Assembly: GCA_021298975.1 (NCBI GenBank)
Contig: JAJTGC010000012.1
Coordinates: 1 to 41,473, forward strand
Origin: Oxalobacteraceae bacterium
GTDB lineage: Bacteria > Pseudomonadota > Gammaproteobacteria > Burkholderiales > Burkholderiaceae_D
Reading direction: 5' to 3'
Length of the DNA stretch: 41,473 bases
The position numbers and the translations under genes are program-made. The notes beneath the pieces were generated by a model that saw only the letters and a list, made by a program, of their open reading frames with translations, was not told the DNA's origin and did no database searches. Shown here one piece after another: positions 11,708 through 18,449 of the stretch (its first letter is position 1; every line of letters starts with the position of its first letter).

Positions 11708-13048
11708 ATGGCACGTCAATATTTCGGCACAGATGGCATACGCGGTGAGGTAGGTGTTTCGCCCATCACACCCGATTTTGTCATGCGTCTCGGCTATGCC
11801 GCTGGCAAAGTACTGGCGCAGGCAGAGTCGGCAGGCGCGAGTCGTCCCACCGTCCTGATCGGCAAGGACACGCGGATTTCCGGCTACATGTTGGAGGCTG
11901 CACTGGAGGCGGGTTTCTCTGCGGCCGGAGTGGATGTCATGCTCGCCGGACCCATGCCGACTCCCGCGGTTGCCTATCTGACGCGCGCGCTCAGGCTCTC
12001 GGCCGGCGTGGTGATTTCGGCCTCGCACAATCCTTTTCAGGACAACGGCATCAAGTTTTTCTCTGCCCAGGGCAACAAACTTCCCGATGCGGTTGAGCTG
12101 GCCATCGAGGCCGCGCTTGAGGTGCCGATGTCCTGCGTCACCTCGGACAAACTGGGCAAGGCCCGACGTCTGGATGACGCGCGCGGACGCTACATCGAAT
12201 TCTGTAAAAGCACCTTCCCCAATGAACTCGATCTGCGCGGCCTCAAGCTCGTGATCGATTGCGCGCATGGCGCCGCGTATCACATCGCGCCGGATGTTTT
12301 TCATGAGCTGGGCGCGGAAGTTATCGCCATTGGCAATCAGCCCAATGGGTTCAATATCAATGATGGTCATGGTGCAACCCATCCCGCAACGCTGGCTGCA
12401 GCGGTTCAGGCGCACCGTGCGGATCTTGGTATCGCGCTGGATGGCGACGCCGATCGCCTGCTCATGGTCGACGCCAGCGGCCGCATTTTCAATGGTGACG
12501 AGTTGTTGTACGTGATAGTGAAAGACCGGCTTGCCCACGGTGGCATCGCCGGAGCGATCGGAACCCTGATGACCAACATGGCTGTCGAGTCAGCCTTTGG
12601 CGAGATGGGTGTGGGGTTTGCGCGTGCCAAGGTGGGTGATCGCTACGTGCTTGAGCTGCTGCAGGAGCGCGGCTGGGAAGTCGGTGGTGAGGGGTCCGGA
12701 CATTTGCTGGTACTGGATCAGCACACGACAGGGGATGGCATTATCTCAGCGCTGCAGATTTTGTCTGCGCTGCGCCGCAGCGGAGCTACGCTCACAGCAA
12801 TTACCTCAGAGCTCAGTCTTTGGCCGCAGACCTTATTGAACGTGAAGATAAAACCAGGATTTGACTGGCAGTCCAATCGGGATCTGCTCAGTGCCAGAGA
12901 GCGCGCCGAGGCCGAGCTGGGCACATCCGGCCGTGTGTTGATTCGCCCTTCGGGCACCGAGCCACTGTTGCGTGTGATGGTCGAGGCGCGCGATGCCGCT
13001 GTGGCTAGGCGGCTGGCAGAGAATATTGCCAGCTGCATCCCCGGCTGA
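11708..13048 (+). CDS. glmM: Phosphoglucosamine mutase
   Basis: GlmM interconverts glucosamine-6-phosphate and glucosamine-1-phosphate on the way to UDP-N-acetylglucosamine for peptidoglycan and lipopolysaccharide. The 446-residue protein has the four phosphohexomutase domains: FGTDGIRGE near the N-terminus, the phosphoserine loop [13 protein letters not shown] with the active Ser at 106, the metal site LDGDADR, the sugar-binding GGEGSGH and the phosphate-binding [12 protein letters not shown] near the C-terminus. It follows folP closely, the common ftsH-folP-glmM order. After the stop a TGACCGG/CCGGTCA inverted repeat (13046-13072) lacks a U-tract, so it is a doubtful terminator. Confidence 0.97.
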   Translation: MARQYFGTDGIRGEVGVSPITPDFVMRLGYAAGKVLAQAESAGASRPTVLIGKDTRISGYMLEAALEAGFSAAGVDVMLAGPMPTPAVAYLTRALRLSAGVVISASHNPFQDNGIKFFSAQGNKLPDAVELAIEAALEVPMSCVTSDKLGKARRLDDARGRYIEFCKSTFPNELDLRGLKLVIDCAHGAAYHIAPDVFHELGAEVIAIGNQPNGFNINDGHGATHPATLAAAVQAHRADLGIALDGDADRLLMVDASGRIFNGDELLYVIVKDRLAHGGIAGAIGTLMTNMAVESAFGEMGVGFARAKVGDRYVLELLQERGWEVGGEGSGHLLVLDQHTTGDGIISALQILSALRRSGATLTAITSELSLWPQTLLNVKIKPGFDWQSNRDLLSARERAEAELGTSGRVLIRPSGTEPLLRVMVEARDAAVARRLAENIASCIPG

Positions 13049-13090
13049 CCGGATCGACAACAAAACCGGTCAGATCCTCGCAGCATCGGT

Positions 13091-13096
13091 TATAAT
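13091..13096 (+). promoter_or_regulatory. -10 box of the tRNA-Pro gene
   Basis: A perfect TATAAT ends nine bases before the first base of tRNA-Pro, the expected distance for transcription starting at or just before the tRNA. No good -35 hexamer is visible at the right distance. Confidence 0.45.
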
Positions 13097-13105
13097 TCTG
13101 GTCTT

Positions 13106-13182
13106 CGGAGTGTGGCGCAGCCCGGTAGCGCACCTGCTTTGGGAGCAGGGGGTCCAAGGTTCGAATCCTTGTACTCCGACCA
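13106..13182 (+). tRNA. tRNA-Pro (anticodon UGG)
   Basis: The 77-base sequence folds as a full cloverleaf. Acceptor CGGAGTG pairs with TACTCCG with one wobble; the anticodon stem CCTGC/GCAGG encloses the loop TTTGGGA, giving anticodon TGG; the T-arm has GGTTCGAATCC. The 3' CCA is encoded. A strong terminator hairpin follows at once. Confidence 0.95.
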
Positions 13183-13186
13183 ATTA

Positions 13187-13219
13187 AAAAAAACGGGTTG
13201 TCATTGACAACCCGTTTTT
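13187..13219. terminator. Bidirectional Rho-independent terminator after tRNA-Pro
   Basis: AAACGGGTTGTC (13191-13202) and GACAACCCGTTT (13206-13217) form a 12-bp stem with a three-base loop, flanked by an A-run on the left and a T-run on the right. It separates tRNA-Pro from tRNA-Arg, implying independent transcription of the two. Confidence 0.8.
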
Positions 13220-13257
13220 CATTTCGCAATATCCTTGAATCAACCCTGCAACACCGA

Positions 13258-13334
13258 CTGCCCATAGCTCAGGTGGATAGAGCAACGGCCTTCTAAGCCG
13301 TAGGTCGCACGTTCGAGTCGTGCTGGGCAGGCCA
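13258..13334 (+). tRNA. tRNA-Arg (anticodon UCU)
   Basis: The 77-base cloverleaf has acceptor CTGCCCA paired with TGGGCAG, D-stem GCTC/GAGC, anticodon stem ACGGC/GCCGT around the loop CTTCTAA with anticodon TCT, T-arm GTTCGAGTC and encoded CCA. It reads AGA and probably AGG. The next genes downstream are a toxin-antitoxin pair; I could not find a second copy of the tRNA 3' end that would mark an attachment site. Confidence 0.95.
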
Positions 13335-13444
13335 ATCTTGTCCGTTGTGACACACCAATAGAGCAACACCACGTTTCCCCAAGCTGTGTGATGGCGAGGC
13401 TATGGCACATAAATGTGTGTCCTGCCCTTGCCAGCAACTTGAAA

Positions 13445-13479
13445 AGCACTTTTAAAAGTGCTAATTTAAGCGCTATAAA
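13445..13479 (+). promoter_or_regulatory. Candidate promoter and autoregulatory operator of the toxin-antitoxin pair
   Basis: An 18-bp perfect palindrome (AGCACTTTTAAAAGTGCT, 13445-13462) lies about 40 bases before the antitoxin start. A possible -35 (TTTAAA, 13451-13456) sits inside it, 17 bases before TATAAA (13474-13479). Type II antitoxins usually bind such palindromes and repress their own promoter; binding here is an inference. Confidence 0.5.
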
Positions 13480-13502
13480 AAGTTGATACATAGGGGACGA
13501 AG

Positions 13503-13751
13503 ATGGCACACAAAATTCTTTCCAACGTTTCTGCGAGTGTTACCGAATTGAAAAAGAACCCGATGGATACTGTAGCGGCTGGTGAGGGATTCCCGGTCGC
13601 CATTTTGAACCGAAATGAGCCTGTTTTTTATTGCGTTCCCGCGAAAGCCTATGAGGCACTGATGGAGCGACTTGAGGATTTAGAGCTCAATGCCATTGCT
13701 GAATCCCGAAAATGTCAAAAAATAATTCGAGTCTCTGTCGATGACCTATAA
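13503..13751 (+). CDS. Type II antitoxin, Phd/YefM family (StbD-like)
   Basis: An 82-residue antitoxin. The N-terminal half (NVSASVTELKKNPMDTV, about 8-24) and the following VAILNRNEPVFYCVP segment are the Phd/YefM DNA-binding fold, and the sequence is close in pattern to StbD of the StbDE plasmid-stability system; the C-terminal part (about 50-82) should be the toxin-wrapping tail. It overlaps the toxin gene by 11 bases, so the two are translated together. GGGGACGAAG before the ATG serves as a ribosome site. The 18-bp palindrome upstream is the likely operator. The base composition of this gene and its neighbour is more AT-rich than the core genes around it, suggesting acquisition. Confidence 0.9.
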   Translation: MAHKILSNVSASVTELKKNPMDTVAAGEGFPVAILNRNEPVFYCVPAKAYEALMERLEDLELNAIAESRKCQKIIRVSVDDL

Positions 13752-14049
13752 GTTAGATTTTTATGAGCAAGCGTACAGAGAGTGGAAAAAGCTTGATAAA
13801 AACATCAAAGAGCAATTCAAGCAAAAACTCGTAGAACGGTTGAAGTCGCCGAGAGTGCCTTCAGCCAAGCTCGGATGCAGCAAGGATCGTTACAAAATCA
13901 AGCTCAAAGGAGTCGGATATAGACTGGTTTATGAAGTTAATGACAATACCGTCGTTGTGCTAGTTGTGGCCGTTGGTAAGCGCGATAAAAATGATGTGTA
14001 CTTGCGAGCGGCTCTTCGTTTTATTTCAAATTCACCTAAAAAAATCTAG
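13741..14049 (+). CDS. relE: Type II toxin, RelE/ParE superfamily mRNA interferase (StbE/RelE-like)
   Basis: A 102-residue RelE toxin, expected to enter the ribosomal A site and cut mRNA during translation. It follows E. coli RelE closely: YKLDFYEQAYREWKKLDK at the start, then YKIKLKGVGYRLVYEV and VGKRDKNDVY. The residues important for RelE cleavage (K52, K54, R61, R81, Y87) fall at identical positions, so it looks active. Its start overlaps the antitoxin end by 11 bases. Compared with E. coli RelE it has a slightly longer C-terminus (SNSPKKI). A decayed copy of the antitoxin start lies about 190 bases downstream. Confidence 0.92.
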   Translation: MTYKLDFYEQAYREWKKLDKNIKEQFKQKLVERLKSPRVPSAKLGCSKDRYKIKLKGVGYRLVYEVNDNTVVVLVVAVGKRDKNDVYLRAALRFISNSPKKI

Positions 14050-14371
14050 CGTGGCACGAAGCCCCTCGATATCTGGGCAGCTGCTAAGACTCCACTCCCG
14101 CCGCCATCGCCACACAGACACGACGCTACATGGACTCAGCAAAAGGGCGGGTACCGAGCTGGACTAGAAGGCGAGAGCCACCGAAGATGAAAACATTACC
14201 GAAGCAATGGAAAAGCGCCGCATGACCATTGCCGTTAGCAATGACGCACACAATTTTTTTGAGCCTTTCTGCGAGTGCTATTTAATTGGAATGCTGGCAT
14301 CGGCTTTTACTCTATTGGCATAATATGTCTCACCAGTATGTCAACCACAAACCCAACACAGGAGAATTTCA
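14050..14371. other. Gene-poor gap with degenerate coding remnants
   Basis: No convincing intact gene. The stretch contains the antitoxin remnant at 14241-14291 and a 38-codon open frame (14207-14323) that overlaps it in another frame and resembles nothing I know. A possible extended -10 (TTGGCATAAT, ending 14324) may drive the following haloacid-dehalogenase gene. Confidence 0.4.
14241..14291 (+). pseudogene. Decayed 5' end of a second StbD-like antitoxin gene
   Basis: Aligned without gaps, about 37 of the first 50 bases match the start of the antitoxin gene at 13503, including the uninterrupted run TTTCTGCGAGTG. The translation MTHTIFLSLSASAI then stop parallels MAHKILSNVSASVTEL of the intact gene. 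No recognisable remainder or toxin follows. It looks like the remnant of a duplicated or replaced toxin-antitoxin unit. Confidence 0.45.
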
Positions 14372-15202
14372 ATGAATGTCTTATCACGCCGTGACTTCCT
14401 CCGGCAGGTTGGCTGGCTCGGTGCCCAGAGTGTGCTGTGTGGAACTGGACTGGCGTACGCAAGTCCCTCCCTGGCACAACACGAAACAGGCAAAACAGTG
14501 GACGGCGTCAAGGCGATGGTTTTCGACGTATTCGGCACACTGGTCGACTGGCGCACTTGCGTGGCGCGCGAGTCCCGCACGATTCTTGAACCCATGGGAT
14601 ACAAACTGGATTGGATCGCCTTTGCCAATGCCTGGCGCGCTGAATATCAGCCGGGGATGGAAGAGATCCGCGCTGGCCGCAAGCCTTTCTCGCGCCTCGA
14701 CGTCGTGCACCGCGGTATGCTCGACCGCGTGCGTCCTCGCTTCGGACTTGAGTCGCTTGATGAGACGACGCTGCGCAATCTCAATCTCGTCTGGCACCGC
14801 CTCGATGCCTGGCCTGGCGTCACCGCCGGCCTGCATCGTCTGCGCCGAAAGTTCATGCTGGGGCCGTGCTCTAACGGCAACATTTCGCTCATGGTTGATC
14901 TGGCCCGGCGTAATGAGTTTCCATGGGATGCCATTCTCGGTGCCGAGATCGCCGGAGACTATAAACCCAAGCCGCGCGTCTATCTTGCGGCTGCAGAGGC
15001 GCTTGGTATCGAGCCCCATGAGTGCATGATGGTGGCGGCCCACAGCAATGATCTTGAGGCGGCAGCCAAGGTGGGGCTGCGCACCGGTTTTGTGGCGCAG
15101 CCAGATGAGTTTGGACCAAACACGGGCGAGGCGACACCCACCCTCAAGGTCGATATTGCTGCCACCTCCTTTCAGGAGTTTGCTTTGCGTATGGTGCCCT
15201 GA
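14372..15202 (+). CDS. Tat-exported haloacid dehalogenase type II-like protein
   Basis: A HAD-superfamily hydrolase of the L-2-haloacid dehalogenase type II group with an added export signal. Residues 1-35 form a twin-arginine signal: SRRDFLRQ at 5-12, a hydrophobic stretch and a likely cut after SLA (33-35). The HAD core follows: motif I FDVFGTLVDW with nucleophile D52, the helical cap (about 65-140), motif II within the CSNGN stretch, motif III Lys in YKPKPRVYL, and the acidic motif IV region AHSNDLEAAA. Cytoplasmic haloacid dehalogenases do not normally carry a Tat signal. The ATG follows CAGGAG. Substrate is unknown: dehalogenation of 2-haloacids or phosphatase activity are both open. Confidence 0.85.
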   Translation: MNVLSRRDFLRQVGWLGAQSVLCGTGLAYASPSLAQHETGKTVDGVKAMVFDVFGTLVDWRTCVARESRTILEPMGYKLDWIAFANAWRAEYQPGMEEIRAGRKPFSRLDVVHRGMLDRVRPRFGLESLDETTLRNLNLVWHRLDAWPGVTAGLHRLRRKFMLGPCSNGNISLMVDLARRNEFPWDAILGAEIAGDYKPKPRVYLAAAEALGIEPHECMMVAAHSNDLEAAAKVGLRTGFVAQPDEFGPNTGEATPTLKVDIAATSFQEFALRMVP

Positions 15203-15277
15203 GCTGGGTCAGCTTGCTTAAACGGTTGCTGTAATTAAAGCCCAAACACGACAGCGGTTGAACACAAGATTACTGGC

Positions 15278-15295
15278 AGGCCCTTTTGCGGGCCT
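15278..15295. terminator. Hairpin between convergent genes
   Basis: AGGCCC (15278-15283) and GGGCCT (15290-15295) form a short stem with a six-base loop between the HAD gene and the convergent small gene at 15335. U-tracts are poor on both sides, so termination strength is doubtful. Confidence 0.35.
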
Positions 15296-15334
15296 TCAAT
15301 CCCCGCCCTTCAGTAGGCTTGATAGTCTTTTAGG

Positions 15335-15574
15335 CTATTGACCAATCAGCACTCTGCCAGCATCACCAAACACCTGTGGCACCTGCCTTCTGTTGAGTGA
15401 CATTGCCTGTCGTCGTACATTATCCGTCAAGTACTTTCGCATTTCACCGACCGATCCATACTGCGCCGAGACCGCATACGTGGCATCAAGGCCGCTCGCA
15501 ATTTTGGCTGCTCTGCGGCCCATTAGCGTAACAACTGAGAACACACCAAGAACAAGCATCCAGATTTTGCTCAT
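15335..15574 (-). CDS. Small exported or membrane-anchored protein, unknown function
   Basis: A 79-residue open frame beginning MSKIWMLVLGVFSVVTLMG, a basic start followed by a 15-residue hydrophobic stretch that could be a signal peptide or a single membrane anchor. The remainder is polar and moderately basic (for example NVRRQAMSLNRRQ). The ATG at 15574 is preferred over an in-frame GTG at 15580 because AGGAG lies five bases before it. I do not recognise the family. It is the first of three small, minus-strand, secreted-type genes up to 17040. Existence is supported by the ribosome site and signal sequence only. Confidence 0.5.
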   Translation of the reverse strand: MSKIWMLVLGVFSVVTLMGRRAAKIASGLDATYAVSAQYGSVGEMRKYLTDNVRRQAMSLNRRQVPQVFGDAGRVLIGQ

Positions 15575-15729
15575 TTTCACTCCTGATTTACACCGTCAAG
15601 CAATGGCCTGTATGGATTAGCGGCTCAACGGTACGATTACCCGTGTTCATCATGCATGTCAGATAGTCGTTTTATCTGTGTGAGTTGAAAGCCCTAAATC
15701 CTGCTTGCCCAAAAAATTCGGATGACGTT

Positions 15730-16125
15730 TCAGACTTTGCACTTCATGTTTCCAAAGCGCTGCAAGCACAATTTGCTTGCACATTGGTCGACATGTGCAT
15801 CCCTTGCGCCGCGGTTCATATCAACCATAACCGTCTCGTCGTAGTATTCCGTGACAGGTTTCATGCCAGGGCGACAAACGCTGCGAACTGACGACACCTC
15901 GGTTCGCTTTTCCTTATTTTGAACGCTTTGAGTTTCGCAGACAGTTGATCCGTCTGGCACTTCAACCACCCGACTTCGACGGAAGATTTGTGGCTGTTGC
16001 ACGACAGGGAAAAGGTTGAGTCCCTCGCCCTCGCACTGGCTCCGTGCTTGCTGGTATTCCGGCGTGGCGCAAGCACTGACAAAAAGTACAAAAATAAAAA
16101 CACAAATGCGGAACGGATGGCACAT
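15730..16125 (-). CDS. Putative Cys-rich lipoprotein, unknown function
   Basis: A 131-residue protein with a lipoprotein signal: positive start, hydrophobic VFIFVLFV, then lipobox VSAC with the lipidated Cys at 19. The mature part has further cysteines (for example in SQCEGEG, STVCETQS, SVCRPGMK, DQCASKLC and MKCKV), compatible with disulfides in the periplasm. GGAGAGG is placed eight bases before the ATG at 16125. There is no family I recognise. A lipidated, disulfide-bonded envelope protein is inferred. Confidence 0.65.
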   Translation of the reverse strand: MCHPFRICVFIFVLFVSACATPEYQQARSQCEGEGLNLFPVVQQPQIFRRSRVVEVPDGSTVCETQSVQNKEKRTEVSSVRSVCRPGMKPVTEYYDETVMVDMNRGARDAHVDQCASKLCLQRFGNMKCKV

Positions 16126-16350
16126 GGTCGCGGCCTCTCCAAAGGAAGATTTAAATTATTTCCCCTCTAGTAACCACGTGTGGGGTCGAGTTCACACCGC
16201 AAGGACTCTGGATGCATCTACACAGCACCATAGATCGAAGTGTCGGATGGTAAATCTCAAGCGTCGGCTAGGATGGAAATGTGCGAAGGCGGGTCAACGA
16301 CCAAGGCCGGTGTTTGGAACCTGTATCGTAAGACCGATGGCAAGGGTGAA

Positions 16351-16428
16351 GCAGGGGTTTCGTGCAGCATGCTGCACGCCTGCGCAACGGCACTGGCATG
16401 CAAGCCAGTGTGCGCCCTGCAAGGGGAA
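16351..16428 (+). repeat. Double-palindrome repeat element, copy 2
   Basis: A 78-bp unit containing an 18-bp perfect palindrome (CGTGCAGCATGCTGCACG, 16361-16378) and a second palindrome with 7-bp arms CACTGGC/GCCAGTG (16391-16410). It is the same element as copy 1 at 597-670 in opposite orientation and is directly followed by copy 3. The flanking 16126-16350 shows no gene on either strand; open frames running through these repeats on both strands are by-products of the palindromes. Confidence 0.7.
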
Positions 16429-16490
16429 GCAGGGGTTTCGTGCAGCATGCTGCACGCCTGCGGAACGGCACGGCCTTGCAACGGGAAGAC
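16429..16490 (+). repeat. Double-palindrome repeat element, copy 3 (internally deleted)
   Basis: Starts exactly 78 bases after copy 2 and repeats its first 30 bases without change, including the 18-bp palindrome (16439-16456). The second palindrome is shortened (GGCACGGCCTTGCAACGGG) by an internal deletion of about 20 bases. Copies 2 and 3 form a head-to-tail tandem. Confidence 0.65.
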
Positions 16491-16508
16491 AAACTACATT
16501 CAACAAAT

Positions 16509-16566
16509 GAAAAACCCCTGCTGAAGCGTCTTACATCGTAGAAGATGTAAACCGCTACAGCAGGGG
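16509..16566 (-). terminator. Long composite hairpin terminator for the gene at 16615
   Basis: CCCCTGCTG (16515-16523) pairs with CAGCAGGGG (16558-16566). Inside it AGCG pairs with CGCT and TTACATC (16531-16537) with GATGTAA (16544-16550), separated by small symmetric internal loops. On the minus strand the stem is followed by TTTTT, so it reads as a Rho-independent terminator about 50 bases after the stop of the gene at 16615. Confidence 0.7.
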
Positions 16567-16614
16567 CCAATCACAAACCCTGTCAGGACCCCACGGGCCC
16601 CACGTTCAGACGTC

Positions 16615-17040
16615 TTAGTTGGTCTGGACGCCGTCGGCCTGTGCAAGGCGCTTGTCGCAGGCTGTGTTGGCGACGTTGCGGTCGATATCCAGCTTAGGCA
16701 TGTAGAAGCTCAAGTCATCGTATGACGGCACGGCCATTGGGCCCGAAGGCGCGTTCTCGGAGGACTTCAAAATCTGGAAGGCGGCCAGTGCAACCGACTT
16801 GTTCGTGCAATTGACCACGTAGTCGATTTGCTGCACGCCGTTTGCGCCCATGTCAAAAAACTTGCGAACCTTGGACATCTGCTTGCTGTTTTCCATCGAA
16901 ATAACGGTCCAGCTGTTTCCTGAAGCGGCAACCAGCATGACTGGCTCGTTGTCGGTTATTGTTGCCTGCTCGTCCGAGTTGGCGGCGATCGAGGCGTTTG
17001 CAAACAACAGGCCAGTAACTACTAAGAGGGTACGAAACAT
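16615..17040 (-). CDS. Secreted protein resembling surface-adhesin E-like family
   Basis: A 141-residue protein with a clear signal peptide (about 1-19, cut near SIA-A). The mature part has a strand-rich pattern with SWTVISMEN, a VDYVVNC-type strand (DYVVNCTN), a long polar loop with aromatic residues (PSYDDLSFYMP) and a terminal TACDKR; two cysteines probably form one disulfide. This arrangement, with a C in the middle strand and one near the end, recalls the surface-adhesin protein E-like family, but the match is from pattern only. AGGAGC lies six bases before the ATG. It has its own strong terminator. An AT-rich upstream stretch contains the promoter. Confidence 0.7.
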   Translation of the reverse strand: MFRTLLVVTGLLFANASIAANSDEQATITDNEPVMLVAASGNSWTVISMENSKQMSKVRKFFDMGANGVQQIDYVVNCTNKSVALAAFQILKSSENAPSGPMAVPSYDDLSFYMPKLDIDRNVANTACDKRLAQADGVQTN

Positions 17041-17670
17041 GATGAAGCTCCTAAGGGTTTGTGTACGAGTGATTTAATTTCTGACCGAATGGTAGCACAT
17101 GTAACGATTGTGTCCATATAATTTTTACATAAAGCAAAATAAAACCACAACAATCATGGAAATAATGAAAAATATATAAACAAATTATAAATTTATGAAA
17201 AAATATGCTCAATTAAACAGGATTTGTCCGTTATTTGTATATTGTTCGGAATTGTTGATGGGGGCGTCGCAATTAACCAGGCGTAGGCCACTGGTGGAAT
17301 TTGACGGTCGGGGGGGTCTTTTTTAGTCCGGCCAAATGGCACCAAACCCTTATGTCTCGGATATCCGGGTCGTGCCGGTCGGCTGGCTGCCATGAACCGG
17401 GGCGATATTGAGCGTATCCCTGTGCCGACGGTATCAACGCCTTGCCAACGATGCCAATCAATCAGTGAGGTGGTGGAGGGGCAATGTAAAACGCAAGGGA
17501 AGTGTTGGAAGATTTCTCAGCTGCTCTGGCGTAGCTTCACCGCTGCGCCAAAAGTAGTATCGATGAACCGGGGGTGCGAAGGATAGGGTGATCAAATCGA
17601 CGTTGAGCTCAGGCCGACGAGGGCCTCAGGTCGACCAGGAAGTCAGGTCGACCCCGCCCCATTGTCTCGG
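17041..17670. other. AT-rich promoter region followed by gene-free stretch
   Basis: 17080-17270 is strongly AT-rich with many A/T runs, unlike its surroundings, and should contain the promoter of the minus-strand gene at 16615; it may also be a target of silencing proteins of the H-NS type. 17270-17670 is GC-rich again and holds short open frames on both strands with no recognisable product, a repeated ATGAACCGGGG (about 17391 and 17570) and the 17-bp tandem repeat at its end. I see no gene here. Confidence 0.4.
17609..17659. repeat. Three tandem 17-bp repeats
   Basis: Units begin at 17609, 17626 and 17643 with TCAGGCCGACG, TCAGGTCGACC and TCAGGTCGACC. The core contains GGTCGACC, itself a palindrome, in the second and third units. 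They lie just beyond the end of the bactofilin gene at 17671. Confidence 0.55.
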
Positions 17671-18120
17671 TTACCAGCGGAGCTTGCTGACCGCCTTGCT
17701 CAGCGCAGCGCCGCTTCGCGTGTTTGATGCTGTTTCTGCCTCCCCGGATTTTGACGGAGGCTCCTGTGGAATGAATTTGCCATTGATCTCTGCCGTAGGA
17801 TCAACCTGCAAGGTGTCATAGTGCATGTCGCCAAGAACTTTAGCGCCGGCAAGGAGTTCGAGTGATTGAGCTCGTATATCACCCAAGACGGTTCCTGCAA
17901 CAACGGCATTTGTGCAAATGATATTGCCATTGATTTTTCCTCGCGAGCTAATGACCGCGGTCGTTTGCTCGTAGGCTTTTCCTTTGAGGTCACCATTGAG
18001 TACGCCGTCCAGAACAAAAACACCCTTAAACTCGATTTTGCCCTCAAGCGTCGTTTCAAAATCGATGCGTGAGTCAGCAGATTGGCGGTAAGTGATGATT
18101 TGTTTTTGGGGCGATGTCAT
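17671..18120 (-). CDS. Bactofilin (polymer-forming cytoskeletal protein)
   Basis: Bactofilins assemble without nucleotide into filaments or patches that organise envelope, stalk or motility functions. The 149 residues consist of an N-terminal tail, a beta-helical DUF583 core (about 25-115) with repeated short strands such as KIEFKGVFVLDGVLNGDLKG, GKINGNIIC and GTVLGDIRAQSLEL, and a polar C-terminal tail. No membrane segment is present. AGAGGA lies before the ATG within the end of the upstream HTH gene, from which it is separated by two bases, so both form an operon. A second bactofilin is encoded divergently at 18932. Confidence 0.92.
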   Translation of the reverse strand: MTSPQKQIITYRQSADSRIDFETTLEGKIEFKGVFVLDGVLNGDLKGKAYEQTTAVISSRGKINGNIICTNAVVAGTVLGDIRAQSLELLAGAKVLGDMHYDTLQVDPTAEINGKFIPQEPPSKSGEAETASNTRSGAALSKAVSKLRW

Positions 18121-18122
18121 TT

Positions 18123-18449
18123 TTATTGTCCTCTGTTCCGCAGAAATGCTGGTACGGCATGATCCGCTGATGTGAGATCACCTGATTTTTTTACGCCACC
18201 AATCAACTCAATTTCGGGTGGCTCCAATTCAAGCCGAATTTTTCGCGCGTACAACATGAGTAATCGGGTCAAATGATGCTTGTCTGTTACGTAGGCGCCG
18301 TGATCATCGCTTTCCAGTGCCACTATTTGCTTGTCGAACATACCGGTCTGGCGAGCAATGTCCTGGACTGTTAATCCGAGTTCTTCACGCCGTTTCCTGA
18401 GTTTTGCGCCAATCATTCTGCTTTTTGTAGTTTTATGTTGGTTTGTCAC
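18123..18449 (-). CDS. Helix-turn-helix protein of RodZ N-terminal/Xre type
   Basis: A 108-residue protein with an Xre-like helix-turn-helix: IGAKLRKRREELGLTVQDIA (about 13-32) then RQTGMFDKQIVALES, the pattern of the RodZ cytoplasmic domain, followed by a helix DKHHLTRLLMLYARKIRLEL. It has no transmembrane segment or periplasmic domain, so it is not a full RodZ. The GTG start at 18449 is directly preceded by AGGAGA, which is unusually close; an ATG at 18416 is an alternative. It is the first gene of a two-gene operon with bactofilin. It may repress the divergent region or link the filament to other cytoskeletal proteins; both are inference. Confidence 0.75.
   Translation of the reverse strand: MTNQHKTTKSRMIGAKLRKRREELGLTVQDIARQTGMFDKQIVALESDDHGAYVTDKHHLTRLLMLYARKIRLELEPPEIELIGGVKKSGDLTSADHAVPAFLRNRGQ

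Noticed and set aside
13106-13334. tRNA-linked integrated element with attachment sites
   Set aside because: The toxin-antitoxin pair follows tRNA-Arg, but I found no repeated tRNA 3' end and no integrase in the window.
14207-14323. 38-codon small gene after the toxin
   Set aside because: It overlaps the antitoxin remnant in another frame, lacks a Shine-Dalgarno and has no recognisable features.
16240-16570. Open frames on both strands (for example a 94-residue Cys-rich frame with two GVSCSMLHAC repeats) covering the palindrome elements
   Set aside because: Both strands are open because the palindromic repeat lacks stops in several frames. The protein repeats are exactly the DNA repeats, there is no good ribosome site, and the DNA-level explanation suffices.
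17392-17586. 64-codon frame in the gap before the bactofilin gene
   Set aside because: No ribosome site, odd composition, no similarity I know, and equally long frames exist on the other strand.
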